NCBI GenBank assembly: GCA_026397695.1 | Contig: JAPLUJ010000489.1 | Span: 1 to 7,150, forward strand | Direction: 5' to 3' | DNA length: 7,150 bases | DNA from: Verrucomicrobiota bacterium | GTDB taxonomy: Bacteria > Verrucomicrobiota > Verrucomicrobiia > Verrucomicrobiales > Akkermansiaceae | In this document: in pieces, positions 1-6,380 of the stretch | How positions within the stretch are numbered: the stretch's first letter is position 1 | Layout: every line of letters begins with the position of its first letter | Translations under genes and position numbers: made by a program | Notes under the pieces: model-generated | Databases searched by the model: none | The model's input: the letters and a program-made list of their open reading frames with translations, nothing else | What the model was told of the DNA's origin: nothing

Positions 1-2
1 TC

Positions 3-434
3 CACAACCAGCGCAGCCAACTGACCCGCGCCGACCTTGATGCCGCCGTCGAAAAGGCGCTCACCGAAGTCGGTCTCTGGAAAGACCTCAAGGACCGCCT
101 CAACCAGCGCGCCACGGGACTCCAATTGGAGCAGCAACAAAAACTCTGCATCGCCCGCCTGCTCCCGCTCAAGCCGGAGATCATCCTGATGGATGAGCCA
201 TGCTCGGCGCTCGACGTCGAGGGCACCCGCGCCATTGAGGAGTTGATGTTCGAACTCAAGGGCCGCTACACGATCGTGATCGTGACGCACAACATGGCCC
301 AGGCCCGCCGCGCCAGCGACGAGTGCATCTTCATGCTGATGGGCGAATTCATCGAACACTCGCGCACCGCGGATTTGTTCGTGAACCCCAAGAGTCCGCA
401 GACCGCCGAATACATCGAAGGTCGTTACGGATGA
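3..434 (+). CDS. pstB: PstB-like phosphate ABC transporter ATPase, 3' part, degenerate signature motif
   Basis: This is the C-terminal part of a PstB-family ATPase; the N-terminus with Walker A and Q-loop lies outside the window. The frame is open from base 3 to the TGA at 432-434. Walker B (IILMDEP, 180-200), a D-loop (SALD), the switch His (VTHN, His codon 288-290) and the PstB-typical ending YIEGRYG are all present. The ABC signature, normally LSGGQQQR, reads LQLEQQQK (LQLEQ at 120-134), so the Ser and both Gly that contact ATP in the partner subunit are lost while the flanking QQQ.LCIAR is kept. This differs from the canonical LSGGQ of the two other PstB proteins in the window. The rest is well conserved, so I infer a specialised paralogue, perhaps the degenerate half of an asymmetric ATPase pair, rather than a decaying gene. 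It could belong to a transcription unit that ends here, since a candidate promoter region follows. PstB family assignment is firm; its partner is unknown. Confidence 0.9.
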   Translation, partial: HNQRSQLTRADLDAAVEKALTEVGLWKDLKDRLNQRATGLQLEQQQKLCIARLLPLKPEIILMDEPCSALDVEGTRAIEELMFELKGRYTIVIVTHNMAQARRASDECIFMLMGEFIEHSRTADLFVNPKSPQTAEYIEGRYG

Positions 435-442
435 ATGCTTCA

Positions 443-460
443 TTGTGACAATTCTGTCAC
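443..460 (+). promoter_or_regulatory. Candidate Pho box (PhoB-type operator) upstream of the porin
   Basis: The sequence TTGTGACAATTCTGTCAC matches the Escherichia coli Pho box consensus CTGTCATAWAWCTGTCAY at 14 of 18 positions by eye; the second half-site CTGTCAC (454-460) matches fully. The same stretch is a perfect inverted repeat with 8-bp arms (443-450 and 455-462) around ATTC. It lies between the stop of the upstream pstB-like gene and the porin start, about 70 nt before that ATG, where an activator of a phosphate-starvation operon would bind. A possible -10-like TATTGA sits at 465-470, close to the box. PhoB control is inferred from enterobacterial knowledge. The palindromic form would also suit a dimeric regulator of another family. 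Confidence 0.65.
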
Positions 461-531
461 AAAGTATTGATTCAATGTGGCGGTTTCGTCACCTATGGGT
501 TGCCCGCGCTTGCGCGCCATCCATCATCATC

Positions 532-1899
532 ATGCAAACCATCAAGTCCGCCCACCGTGTGATCCTCGCCACCAGCCTGCTTGGCTGCCTGCCGGCCATC
601 GCCGGAACCACCGTCACCCCCGCACCCACCGAATCCCCCGCCCCGACCAGCACCGCCACCGGCCTGCTGCTTGGCAAGCTGACCGGAGAGACCACCTATG
701 ACAGGATGTGGTCGGCCTTCACCCTCTACAAGGACGACAACAATCCGGTCCTCCAGGAGTTCTCACTGCAGGGCCGTTTCCAACTTCAATACGCCGACGG
801 CAATTCGGACGACGGCCACTTCGACATCGAAGACTTCAAGAATGGTAACGCCGCCAATGCCCAGTCCGTCTGGGGCGATCATATTGAAGCCCGCCGCGCC
901 TATTTGGGTTTTAAATCCAAGTGGTACCAAAACTGGAAACTCGAGGGCCAGATCGACGTGGATACCACCGATGGGATGGGCAATTTTTACCGGAATATCT
1001 ATGACCTGTATCTCATCTATGCGCCCAGCGACGCCCTCAATGTGACCGTTGGAAAAATCGAGGTGAAGTTCGGTCGCGAACAGGAAATTTCCTCCAAGGA
1101 AATCCTGACCATCGAGCGCAGCCTGGTTTCCAACCTGCTTTACCCGGGTGAACTCACCGGAATCAAGGCCAACGGCAAGGGTATCGCCGAACATTGGCTC
1201 TATGACCTCGGGGTTTACGGCAATGACCGCGTGCGCGAGTTCTCCAACTTCGACCAGGGCGCCATCATCCTCGGAAAAATCGGCTACGACTACTCGGCCC
1301 AAACGGGGCTGGATACGGCCGTCGCCTCGTTGCAATACCTGCATAACACCGCGCCTGGCTACAAGGAACAAAACGATGACAACTTCTACGCCAGTGGTTC
1401 GCCCGCCTTCACCGACTCCATCGCGCTGACCAACGACATCACCCACGGCCGTTTCGGCCTCACCACCGATATCCTCTATGGTTTCGGCTACAAAGGTAAT
1501 GCCGAACAGGCCGGCACCACCACGGCCATCAACCAATCCGACGTCTTCGGCATCAGCATCATCCCGTCCTACTATATTGCCGATGGACTGCAACTCGTCG
1601 GCCGCTTCCAATGGGCGACCAGCGGCGACGTCAAAGCCAAGAACGGCACCACTCCGGCCACCAGCAATCTGGGCCTTCCCAATCGCTATGAAAAATGGGC
1701 CCCCAACGTTATCCCTAACGGCGACAACTATACCTCGTTCTACCTCGGCCTGAACTACTACCTCTACGGCCACAAGCTCAAGATCATGAGCGGCATCGAG
1801 TATTCCATGATGGACGGCGGCATCGCCAATGCCGGCAAAAAACAGACCGCCTCGTATGACGGTTACACCTTCTTCAGCGGCCTGCGCTTCTCGTTCTGA
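532..1899 (+). CDS. Phosphate-selective porin O/P-type outer-membrane protein
   Basis: A 455-residue outer-membrane beta-barrel protein of the porin O/P type, expected to let phosphate or polyphosphate cross the outer membrane. The ATG at 532 is chosen because it gives a clear signal peptide: a basic N-terminus (K5, H8, R9), a hydrophobic core at about residues 10-23, and a likely cleavage after AIA (residue 24). Earlier in-frame starts (GTG 445, ATG 475) would add a non-signal leader overlapping the Pho box. The mature protein begins with a Thr/Pro-rich linker, then has alternating aromatic/polar beta-strand patterns, including LQGRFQLQYADG and ARRAYLGFKSKW followed by WKLEGQIDVD and VTVGKIEVKFGREQ, typical of this family. 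It ends in SGLRFSF; a C-terminal Phe is the usual signal for barrel insertion. No Shine-Dalgarno is visible; a CAT repeat precedes the start. pstS follows after 40 nt, so the two are probably co-transcribed. The porin class is confident; phosphate specificity is inferred from family and context. Confidence 0.88.
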   Translation: MQTIKSAHRVILATSLLGCLPAIAGTTVTPAPTESPAPTSTATGLLLGKLTGETTYDRMWSAFTLYKDDNNPVLQEFSLQGRFQLQYADGNSDDGHFDIEDFKNGNAANAQSVWGDHIEARRAYLGFKSKWYQNWKLEGQIDVDTTDGMGNFYRNIYDLYLIYAPSDALNVTVGKIEVKFGREQEISSKEILTIERSLVSNLLYPGELTGIKANGKGIAEHWLYDLGVYGNDRVREFSNFDQGAIILGKIGYDYSAQTGLDTAVASLQYLHNTAPGYKEQNDDNFYASGSPAFTDSIALTNDITHGRFGLTTDILYGFGYKGNAEQAGTTTAINQSDVFGISIIPSYYIADGLQLVGRFQWATSGDVKAKNGTTPATSNLGLPNRYEKWAPNVIPNGDNYTSFYLGLNYYLYGHKLKIMSGIEYSMMDGGIANAGKKQTASYDGYTFFSGLRFSF

Positions 1900-1939
1900 G
1901 CATTCCCTCCAACAACCATTCCATCTAACAACACAACCG

Positions 1940-2749
1940 ATGAAAACCATAAGTACCCTGTTATCTGCCGCCACCCTCGTCACGCTGGCCGGCGCACAAA
2001 CCCTCAGCATCAAGGGCAGTGACACCCTCGGCGCCAAACTCGTCCCGCAGTTAGCCGAAGCCTTCAAGGCCACCGGCAACAAGGGCGTGAAATTCGAAAT
2101 CGCCGCAGAAGGTTCGTCCACTGCCTTTCCGGCGCTGGCCAACGGCACCGCGCAAATCGGCATGTCGTCGCGCAAGGTCAAGGATGACGAGCGCACGTTC
2201 TGCCGCACCAAGGGCGTGTACCTCAAGGAACACCCGGTCTGCCACGACATGATCTGCGTCATCGTCAATAAAAACTCCCCGCTCACAGCACTAACCAAGG
2301 CCCAGGTCGCCAAAATCTTCACCGGTCAAATCAAGGACTGGTCGGAAATCGGCGGCGCGCCGGGCCCGATCTCGATCTATACCCGCAACACTTCGTCGGG
2401 CACCTACAAGGATTGGCAGAAACTCGCCATGGGCGGCCGCGACTATCCGTCGAGTTCATTGAAAATGGCCGGCAACGAACAAATCGCCCAGGAGGTGGCC
2501 AAGAACAAAAACGGCATCGGTTATGTCGGCCTGGCATACTCCAAGACCTCCGGCACCAAGACTCTCATCATCGACGGCGTGCAACCGGTCGCCCAATATG
2601 CCAAAAAATACGCTTACGCCCGTCTTTGTTACCTCTACGCTCCCGACAAACCGAGTGCTGAGGCGGACGCCTTCATGAAGTTTGTCGAGTCCCCCGCCGG
2701 ACAAGACATCGTCAGCAAGGTCGGGTTCATCCCGGCCAAGGATCTGTAA
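1940..2749 (+). CDS. pstS: Periplasmic phosphate-binding protein PstS
   Basis: The 269-residue substrate-binding component of the Pst importer, which captures phosphate in the periplasm and delivers it to PstC/PstA. The ATG at 1940 gives a signal peptide (MKTIS, hydrophobic core 7-17, cleavage likely after AGA at residue 19). Earlier in-frame codons overlap the porin end. Family landmarks are in order: IKGSDTLG (24-31) near the mature N-terminus; GSSTAFPAL.NGTAQIGMSSR (58-78), which forms the first phosphate-binding loop; IFTGQIKDWSEIGG (126-139); TRNTSSGTYKDW from residue 148, the second phosphate-binding loop; then NGIGYVGLAYS. The length suits the short bacterial PstS type (PBP-like). Cys88, Cys101 and Cys106 cluster in one region and could form a disulfide; I do not recall this as a family constant. 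The sequence appears complete. The gene follows the porin by 40 nt and is separated from pstC by a 193-nt gap holding a large inverted repeat, which may let pstS be expressed more strongly than the permease genes. Confidence 0.95.
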   Translation: MKTISTLLSAATLVTLAGAQTLSIKGSDTLGAKLVPQLAEAFKATGNKGVKFEIAAEGSSTAFPALANGTAQIGMSSRKVKDDERTFCRTKGVYLKEHPVCHDMICVIVNKNSPLTALTKAQVAKIFTGQIKDWSEIGGAPGPISIYTRNTSSGTYKDWQKLAMGGRDYPSSSLKMAGNEQIAQEVAKNKNGIGYVGLAYSKTSGTKTLIIDGVQPVAQYAKKYAYARLCYLYAPDKPSAEADAFMKFVESPAGQDIVSKVGFIPAKDL

Positions 2750-2753
2750 CAAA

Positions 2754-2867
2754 CAAGGAGGGGCGATCTCCGAATCGCCCATGTTCATGAGATGCCAGTG
2801 ATGAAAGAGAACCGCCGTTTCACTATCTTGCCATGGGAATGGGCGATTCGGAGATCGCCCCTCCTTG
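2754..2867. repeat. REPIN-like inverted repeat element between pstS and pstC
   Basis: A 114-bp element with perfect 29-bp inverted arms (2754-2782 and 2839-2867) around a 56-bp spacer. It begins 5 nt after the pstS stop codon. Each arm contains its own smaller palindrome, GGGCGAT/ATCGCCC around a 6-nt loop (2761-2780, mirrored at 2841-2860), preceded at its outer foot by AGGAG. Two short imperfect palindromes in head-to-head orientation with a GTAG/GGAG-like foot are the layout of REP doublets (REPINs), which are mobilised in other bacteria by RAYT transposases. No transposase is encoded in the spacer and I see no target-site duplication. In RNA it would form a long stable hairpin that could protect the pstS 3' end or reduce read-through into pstC. 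There is no U-tract, so it is not a standard terminator. The structure is certain; the REPIN identity is inferred. Confidence 0.7.
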
Positions 2868-2942
2868 GTATCGTTGGCACATACCGCGATGACTATTTCA
2901 TAGCCTAACCAATCCTATCCTATCCCACTGCGTTCGACATCC

Positions 2943-3455
2943 ATGCCCCCAGAGGTAAGTCCATCACCTCCTCCCTCCCACCGCTATCAACGCCGGGGAT
3001 TCTCGTGCGACCGGGCAATCAAGTATTTCTTCGCCTCCAATGCCGGACTGACCGCGTACTTTGCGGAAATCAACGGCCGATGTGCCCGCGAATTGAAACG
3101 CTCGCGGGAAGCGTCCGCAGTGTTCAACTCATTTTCCGATCAAACTTCCGCCACCCGCGACCTCATCGTCAACAACAAGGACACCGGCCTGGATCCCAAC
3201 GCGGAGATGCTCGCCACTCTCCATAAAAACCACGCCATCCAAAAACAAAAGGCGCTCGCATCGCTGCCCGCCACGCCGCATCTCACCGCCGCCGAGCGCG
3301 AGCAATTGATAGAGTCCATCCGCACCCGCGATGCCACCGCCACCGAAGATCCGCTACTCGTCACCACCCTCGCGCAAGAATGGCGGAGTTGCGCGCCATC
3401 ATCGACTCGTTCGAGGCCGCAGGCGCCGACCTGTCCACCCTCGTCACGGACATGA
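2943..3455 (+). CDS. pstC: PstC, N-terminal part (frameshifted fragment)
   Basis: This 170-codon frame starts at ATG 2943 and holds the N-terminal part of a PstC-like permease. Residues 1 to about 146 (to base 3380) look like genuine coding sequence: a short basic start, a weak hydrophobic patch KYFFASNAGLTAYF, then a polar helical region (LKRSREASAVFNSF..., LTAAEREQLIESIRTRD). Beyond 3380 the frame turns into Pro/Arg/Ser-rich noise and stops at 3453-3455, while the protein-like sequence continues in another frame from 3380. One extra A in the AA at 3379-3380 would join the two as ...LAQE-MAELRAII... PstC proteins normally open with a membrane helix; no convincing one is visible here, because the hydrophobic patch is only about 14 residues and runs into E, N and R. 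So this end seems damaged both by loss of TM1 and by the frameshift. It could instead be a separate small protein, which I think less likely. Confidence 0.6.
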   Translation: MPPEVSPSPPPSHRYQRRGFSCDRAIKYFFASNAGLTAYFAEINGRCARELKRSREASAVFNSFSDQTSATRDLIVNNKDTGLDPNAEMLATLHKNHAIQKQKALASLPATPHLTAAEREQLIESIRTRDATATEDPLLVTTLAQEWRSCAPSSTRSRPQAPTCPPSSRT

Positions 3456-4561
3456 CCGCTGCCGTCACCACCACCAAGGAGGCGGTGCAAAACGCCGACC
3501 TCCTGGAAAAAGACCGCAATTCCCTGCTCGCCGCCGCGGCCCATGCCAAGGACCTAACGGAACGCCAAAAACTCCTGGCCGACGCCCATGCCTCTCTAGC
3601 GGAAAAACCCGGGATCGATGGCCCGATGCAGACCCTCATGCTGCGCCAACCGGATTGCATCGCCACCCACACCACACTTCACCAGGCGTGCGCCGGCATC
3701 CTGGCCAAGCTCCCGCCTTCCCTATCCCAATCAGAAGCCAACCGTCTCCTGCACGCGGCTAACAAGGCGGCTCCGCTGTTTCTCGACGCCCTCGGCCAGG
3801 CACCACTGCAAATCCTCCAATGGCGGCACGACCAACCCGTGCCGCTAGCAGACGCGATCCGCTCGTTCCTCACCGGCAAGGATTGGGTCACCGGCGGCGC
3901 ATGGCAGGATTTCTATGGCATCCTGCCACTGCTGATAGGTTCCCTGATGATTTCTTTGGTCGCGCTCTGCCTCGCCATTCCGGCGGGTGTCGGTGCCGCC
4001 ATTTATATCAACCAATTCGCCTCGCCCACCGAGCAAGCCGTCGTCAAACCGGTCATCGAGTTCATCCAAGCCATCCCCTCGGTGGTGCTGGGCTTCATCG
4101 GCATCCTCGTCTTCGGCACTGTCTTGCGCGATCTTTCGCAACTCGATTCCCTCTCATGGGTCCCGGGCTTCCCGATCGAGGAACGCCTCAACATCTTCAC
4201 CGCCGGCTGCCTGCTCGCGTTGATGAGCATTCCCACCATCTTCTCGCTCGCCGAGGACGCCTTGAACAACGTCCCGTCCGCCTACGCCGAAGCCTCCGAC
4301 GCCCTCGGCGCATCCCGCATCCAAACCTCCTTCCGCGTGATCATCCCCGCCGCCTTCTCCGGCATTCTCGCGGCGGTTCTGTTAGGGCTCGGCCGCGTCA
4401 TCGGGGAAACCATGGTGGTGCTGTTAGTCGCGGGCAAACGGATTAAAATCCCGGACTTTTCCGCAGGCCTCGGGTGCTGGGCATCAATGCCACCGCCCAC
4501 AAGTTCGTCAGCCGGACCCATAACTAACATACCTCCCCGATGCTCAATCCTGAAACATTGA
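3380..4561 (+). CDS. pstC: PstC, main permease part (frameshifted, C-terminus disrupted)
   Basis: Bulk of the PstC inner-membrane permease in the frame from ATG 3380, which is probably an internal Met of the original gene. About 175 residues of helical, coiled-coil-like soluble sequence come first (for example ELRAIIDSFEAAGADL, LLEKDRNSLLAAAAHAKDL). Then come membrane segments near 3917-4010, 4054-4128, 4198-4260 and 4345-4434. The EAA-type ATPase-coupling loop (AYAEASDALGASRIQ) is at about 4282-4326, and the PstC hallmark IGETMVVLLVAGKRIKIPDFSAGLG ends near 4474. Normal PstC continues for several dozen residues with a loop and a final TM helix. Here the frame instead gives CWASMPPPTSSS... 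with no membrane segment and runs 22 nt into pstA. A plausible native tail survives in another frame at 4474-4527. As written the product would lack TM1 and TM6 and is probably non-functional unless the sequence is in error. The family call is firm; the status as broken is inferred. Confidence 0.85.
   Translation: MAELRAIIDSFEAAGADLSTLVTDMTAAVTTTKEAVQNADLLEKDRNSLLAAAAHAKDLTERQKLLADAHASLAEKPGIDGPMQTLMLRQPDCIATHTTLHQACAGILAKLPPSLSQSEANRLLHAANKAAPLFLDALGQAPLQILQWRHDQPVPLADAIRSFLTGKDWVTGGAWQDFYGILPLLIGSLMISLVALCLAIPAGVGAAIYINQFASPTEQAVVKPVIEFIQAIPSVVLGFIGILVFGTVLRDLSQLDSLSWVPGFPIEERLNIFTAGCLLALMSIPTIFSLAEDALNNVPSAYAEASDALGASRIQTSFRVIIPAAFSGILAAVLLGLGRVIGETMVVLLVAGKRIKIPDFSAGLGCWASMPPPTSSSAGPITNIPPRCSILKH
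4474..4527 (+). pseudogene. pstC: Displaced C-terminal tail of pstC
   Basis: In the frame one base before that of the main pstC part, this stretch reads VLGINATAHKFVSRTHN followed by TAA (4525-4527). It resembles the end of a last membrane helix plus the basic cytoplasmic tail of a permease, and its stop lies 12 nt before the pstA ATG, a natural operon spacing. It therefore looks like the original PstC C-terminus, separated from the upstream coding sequence by an out-of-frame deletion whose junction is at about 4470-4476. This rests on reading the frames by eye and on the usual shape of PstC. Confidence 0.5.
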
Positions 4562-5667
4562 TCCGCAAGGGACTCCCCAAGGGGCACCTTAAAGACCGCC
4601 TGGTGAGAGTCTTGCTCGGTGCCACCACCTATTTCATCGTTATCATTGCCGCGCTGCTCTTTGCCAAGATCATCAAGGACGGCGCGCCCGTATTGTTCAG
4701 CACGAAAGCCCCGTATGTTGACCTTGGGTTTCTGCTGGATAAAAACCAGACCCTGCATGTGTTTGATGATGCCCAGGGTGTCCGCCACCAGCTTCCCGCG
4801 TCCGCATACAGCGATTATGTCAAACAACACGAGGACGCGCCGATCTACAACCCGCAAACCTTCTCCTATTCCGGTGGCGGCATCGTGGGTCCCATCGTGG
4901 GCACCGCGCTGCTTACCATCGGCTCGATGATTCTCGCACTTTTTTTCGGTGTCTGCGCCGCCATCTATCTATCGGAATACGCCAAACAAAGCCCGTTCAT
5001 CCATGCCGTGCGCCTGGCCATCCTCAATTTGGCGGGCATTCCGTCCATCGTTTTCGGCCTGTTCGGCTTTGCGGTGTTTGTGCTCGCCGTGCCGGTGATC
5101 ACCAGCACGCCATCAGACCGCTCGCTGCTCACCCTCCCGCTGTTCATCAGCAACTATGTAATTAGTTTCCAAGGCTGGAACTCGTCATTGATCGCCGGCT
5201 GCGCCACCCTGGCCTGCATGATCCTGCCGGTTATCATCACCGCTTCGGAAGAATCCCTGCGGGCCGTCCCACAGGGATTCCGCGATGCCTCGCTCGCCAT
5301 GGGCGCCACCCGCTGGCAGACCATCCGCAAATGCGTGCTGCCCTTCTCGCTGCCGGGTATTCTAACATCATCACTGCTGGCCATCACCCGCGTCGCGGGG
5401 GAAACCGCACCCATCATGTTCACCGCAGCGGTGGCCGCCAAGGATGACCTGCCATGGGAATCCCTCGCCCATCCCTTCGACCTGCTCGCGTCCCAGGTGC
5501 AGGCGCTGCCCTATCACATCTACACCCTCGCCGCGCGCATCCCGGCTTCGGAATACACCCGCCGCGCCCAATACGGCTCGGTGTTTGTCTTCCTCCTTCT
5601 CGTCATGACCCTCTCCCTGGGTTCGATGATACTCCGCGCCAGACTCCGCGCCAAACTCAAATGGTGA
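4540..5667 (+). CDS. pstA: Phosphate ABC transporter permease PstA
   Basis: A 375-residue inner-membrane permease that pairs with PstC to form the phosphate channel. Six membrane segments can be seen at about residues 24-43, 115-143, 162-187, 215-234, 265-285 and 346-364. The EAA coupling loop ([26 protein letters not shown]) occupies about 237-262, followed by the PstA hallmark [12 protein letters not shown] (285-296). The start ATG 4540 is 12 nt after the presumed native pstC stop. The protein is longer than the roughly 300-residue E. coli PstA mainly because of a polar insert of about 70 residues between TM1 and TM2 (46-114), which should face the periplasm. PstC has a much larger insert at the equivalent place. 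The reading frame is clean, with no sign of deletion or frameshift, unlike pstC and pstB2 on either side. The stop codon overlaps the start of the next pstB, suggesting translational coupling. Confidence 0.95.
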   Translation: MLNPETLIRKGLPKGHLKDRLVRVLLGATTYFIVIIAALLFAKIIKDGAPVLFSTKAPYVDLGFLLDKNQTLHVFDDAQGVRHQLPASAYSDYVKQHEDAPIYNPQTFSYSGGGIVGPIVGTALLTIGSMILALFFGVCAAIYLSEYAKQSPFIHAVRLAILNLAGIPSIVFGLFGFAVFVLAVPVITSTPSDRSLLTLPLFISNYVISFQGWNSSLIAGCATLACMILPVIITASEESLRAVPQGFRDASLAMGATRWQTIRKCVLPFSLPGILTSSLLAITRVAGETAPIMFTAAVAAKDDLPWESLAHPFDLLASQVQALPYHIYTLAARIPASEYTRRAQYGSVFVFLLLVMTLSLGSMILRARLRAKLKW

Positions 5668-6374
5668 CCGATCCAACATACAACGCCGCCGCCCCCATGG
5701 CCACGGCCATTCACGTCCGCGATCTGTGTTTCGCCTATCACACGAAACCCGCGCTCCACGATGTCACGCTGGACATCCCCGCCCGCCAAATCACCGCTTT
5801 CATCGGTCCCTCAGGCTGCGGGAAATCAACCCTCTTGCGCCGCCCCGACATCGACCTGCAGGAACTCCGCCGCCGCGTCGGCATGGTCTTCCAAAAATAC
5901 AACCCGTTCAAAAAATCCATCTACGAAAACGTCGTTTTCAGCCTGCGCCTCGGCGGCATGCGCAAGCGCGCCGCACTGGATGAACTCGCTGAAGCCGCGC
6001 TGCGTTCCGCCGCCCTGTGGGATGAAGTCAAGGACCGCCTGCACACCAGCGCCCTCGGACTGTCCGGCGGTCAGCAACAACGGCTGTGCATCGCCCGCGC
6101 CATCGCCAACCAACCGGACATCCTCCTGATGGACGAACCGTGTGCCGCGCTGGATCCCACCGCCACCCTCAAAATCGAGGAACTCCTCCACCAGTTGAAA
6201 CAACACTACACCATTATCATCGTTACCCACAATATGGCACAAGCCACCCGCTGCGCGGATCTAACCGCATTCATGTATCTCGGAAAACTCATTGAATCCG
6301 GCCCCACCATGCATATCTTCACCACCCCCAACAACCCGCAAACCCTCGCCTACATATCCGGCAGCTTCGGATAG
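5661..6374 (+). CDS. pstB: Phosphate ABC transporter ATPase PstB with internal deletion
   Basis: A 237-residue PstB ATPase (usual length about 250-270) that would power PstC/PstA. The ATG at 5661 overlaps the pstA end by 7 nt; GTG 5664 and ATG 5697 are in-frame alternatives. Motifs in order: A-loop Tyr26, Walker [10 protein letters not shown] (49-57), Q-loop Gln78, signature LSGGQ (134-138), Walker B ILLMDEP (154-160), D-loop ALD (163-165), switch His190, and the end YISGSFG. All catalytic motifs are intact, but the Walker A Lys to Q-loop Gln distance is 23 residues, against 50 in the next pstB. STLLR is followed directly by [18 protein letters not shown], so the conserved CFNRMND..G..G.I...DI stretch is missing. 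This 27-residue in-frame loss (junction about 5838-5846) removes the end of the helix after the P-loop and strands of the nucleotide-binding core, and would probably destabilise the fold. No Shine-Dalgarno is obvious. Family identity is certain; activity is doubtful if the sequence is correct. Confidence 0.93.
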   Translation: MVTDPTYNAAAPMATAIHVRDLCFAYHTKPALHDVTLDIPARQITAFIGPSGCGKSTLLRRPDIDLQELRRRVGMVFQKYNPFKKSIYENVVFSLRLGGMRKRAALDELAEAALRSAALWDEVKDRLHTSALGLSGGQQQRLCIARAIANQPDILLMDEPCAALDPTATLKIEELLHQLKQHYTIIIVTHNMAQATRCADLTAFMYLGKLIESGPTMHIFTTPNNPQTLAYISGSFG

Positions 6375-6380
6375 TCATTG

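Noticed and set aside
444..461. CRP/FNR-type site TGTGA...TCACA
   Set aside because: The half-sites are separated by 8 bp, not the 6 bp of the CRP consensus; the Pho-box match with phosphate genes next to it explains the site better.
445..531. Extended N-terminus of the porin from GTG 445 or ATG 475
   Set aside because: These starts put a non-signal leader before a normal signal peptide and would overlap the operator.
562..590. Lipobox-like LLGC in the porin signal peptide
   Set aside because: Leu at the -2 position is atypical, a standard AIA cleavage site follows, and the protein is a barrel with C-terminal Phe, not a lipoprotein.
763..2322. Long open frame of 519 codons on the minus strand, antisense to the porin and pstS
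   Set aside because: It is a shadow of biased third-codon GC use in the two well-supported + strand genes; its translation is low-complexity Val/Gly/Ala/Asp-rich with no recognisable motif.
2754..2867. Standard rho-independent terminator after pstS
   Set aside because: The stem is long with a 56-nt loop and no T-tract follows on either strand; the element fits a REP doublet better.
2874..2902. Separate promoter for pstC (TTGGCA with a TTCATA-like -10)
   Set aside because: The -10 match is poor and such matches are expected by chance; not enough to call.
3372..3382. Programmed ribosomal frameshift in pstC
   Set aside because: No slippery heptamer or downstream stem is evident; a one-base loss in an A run is simpler.
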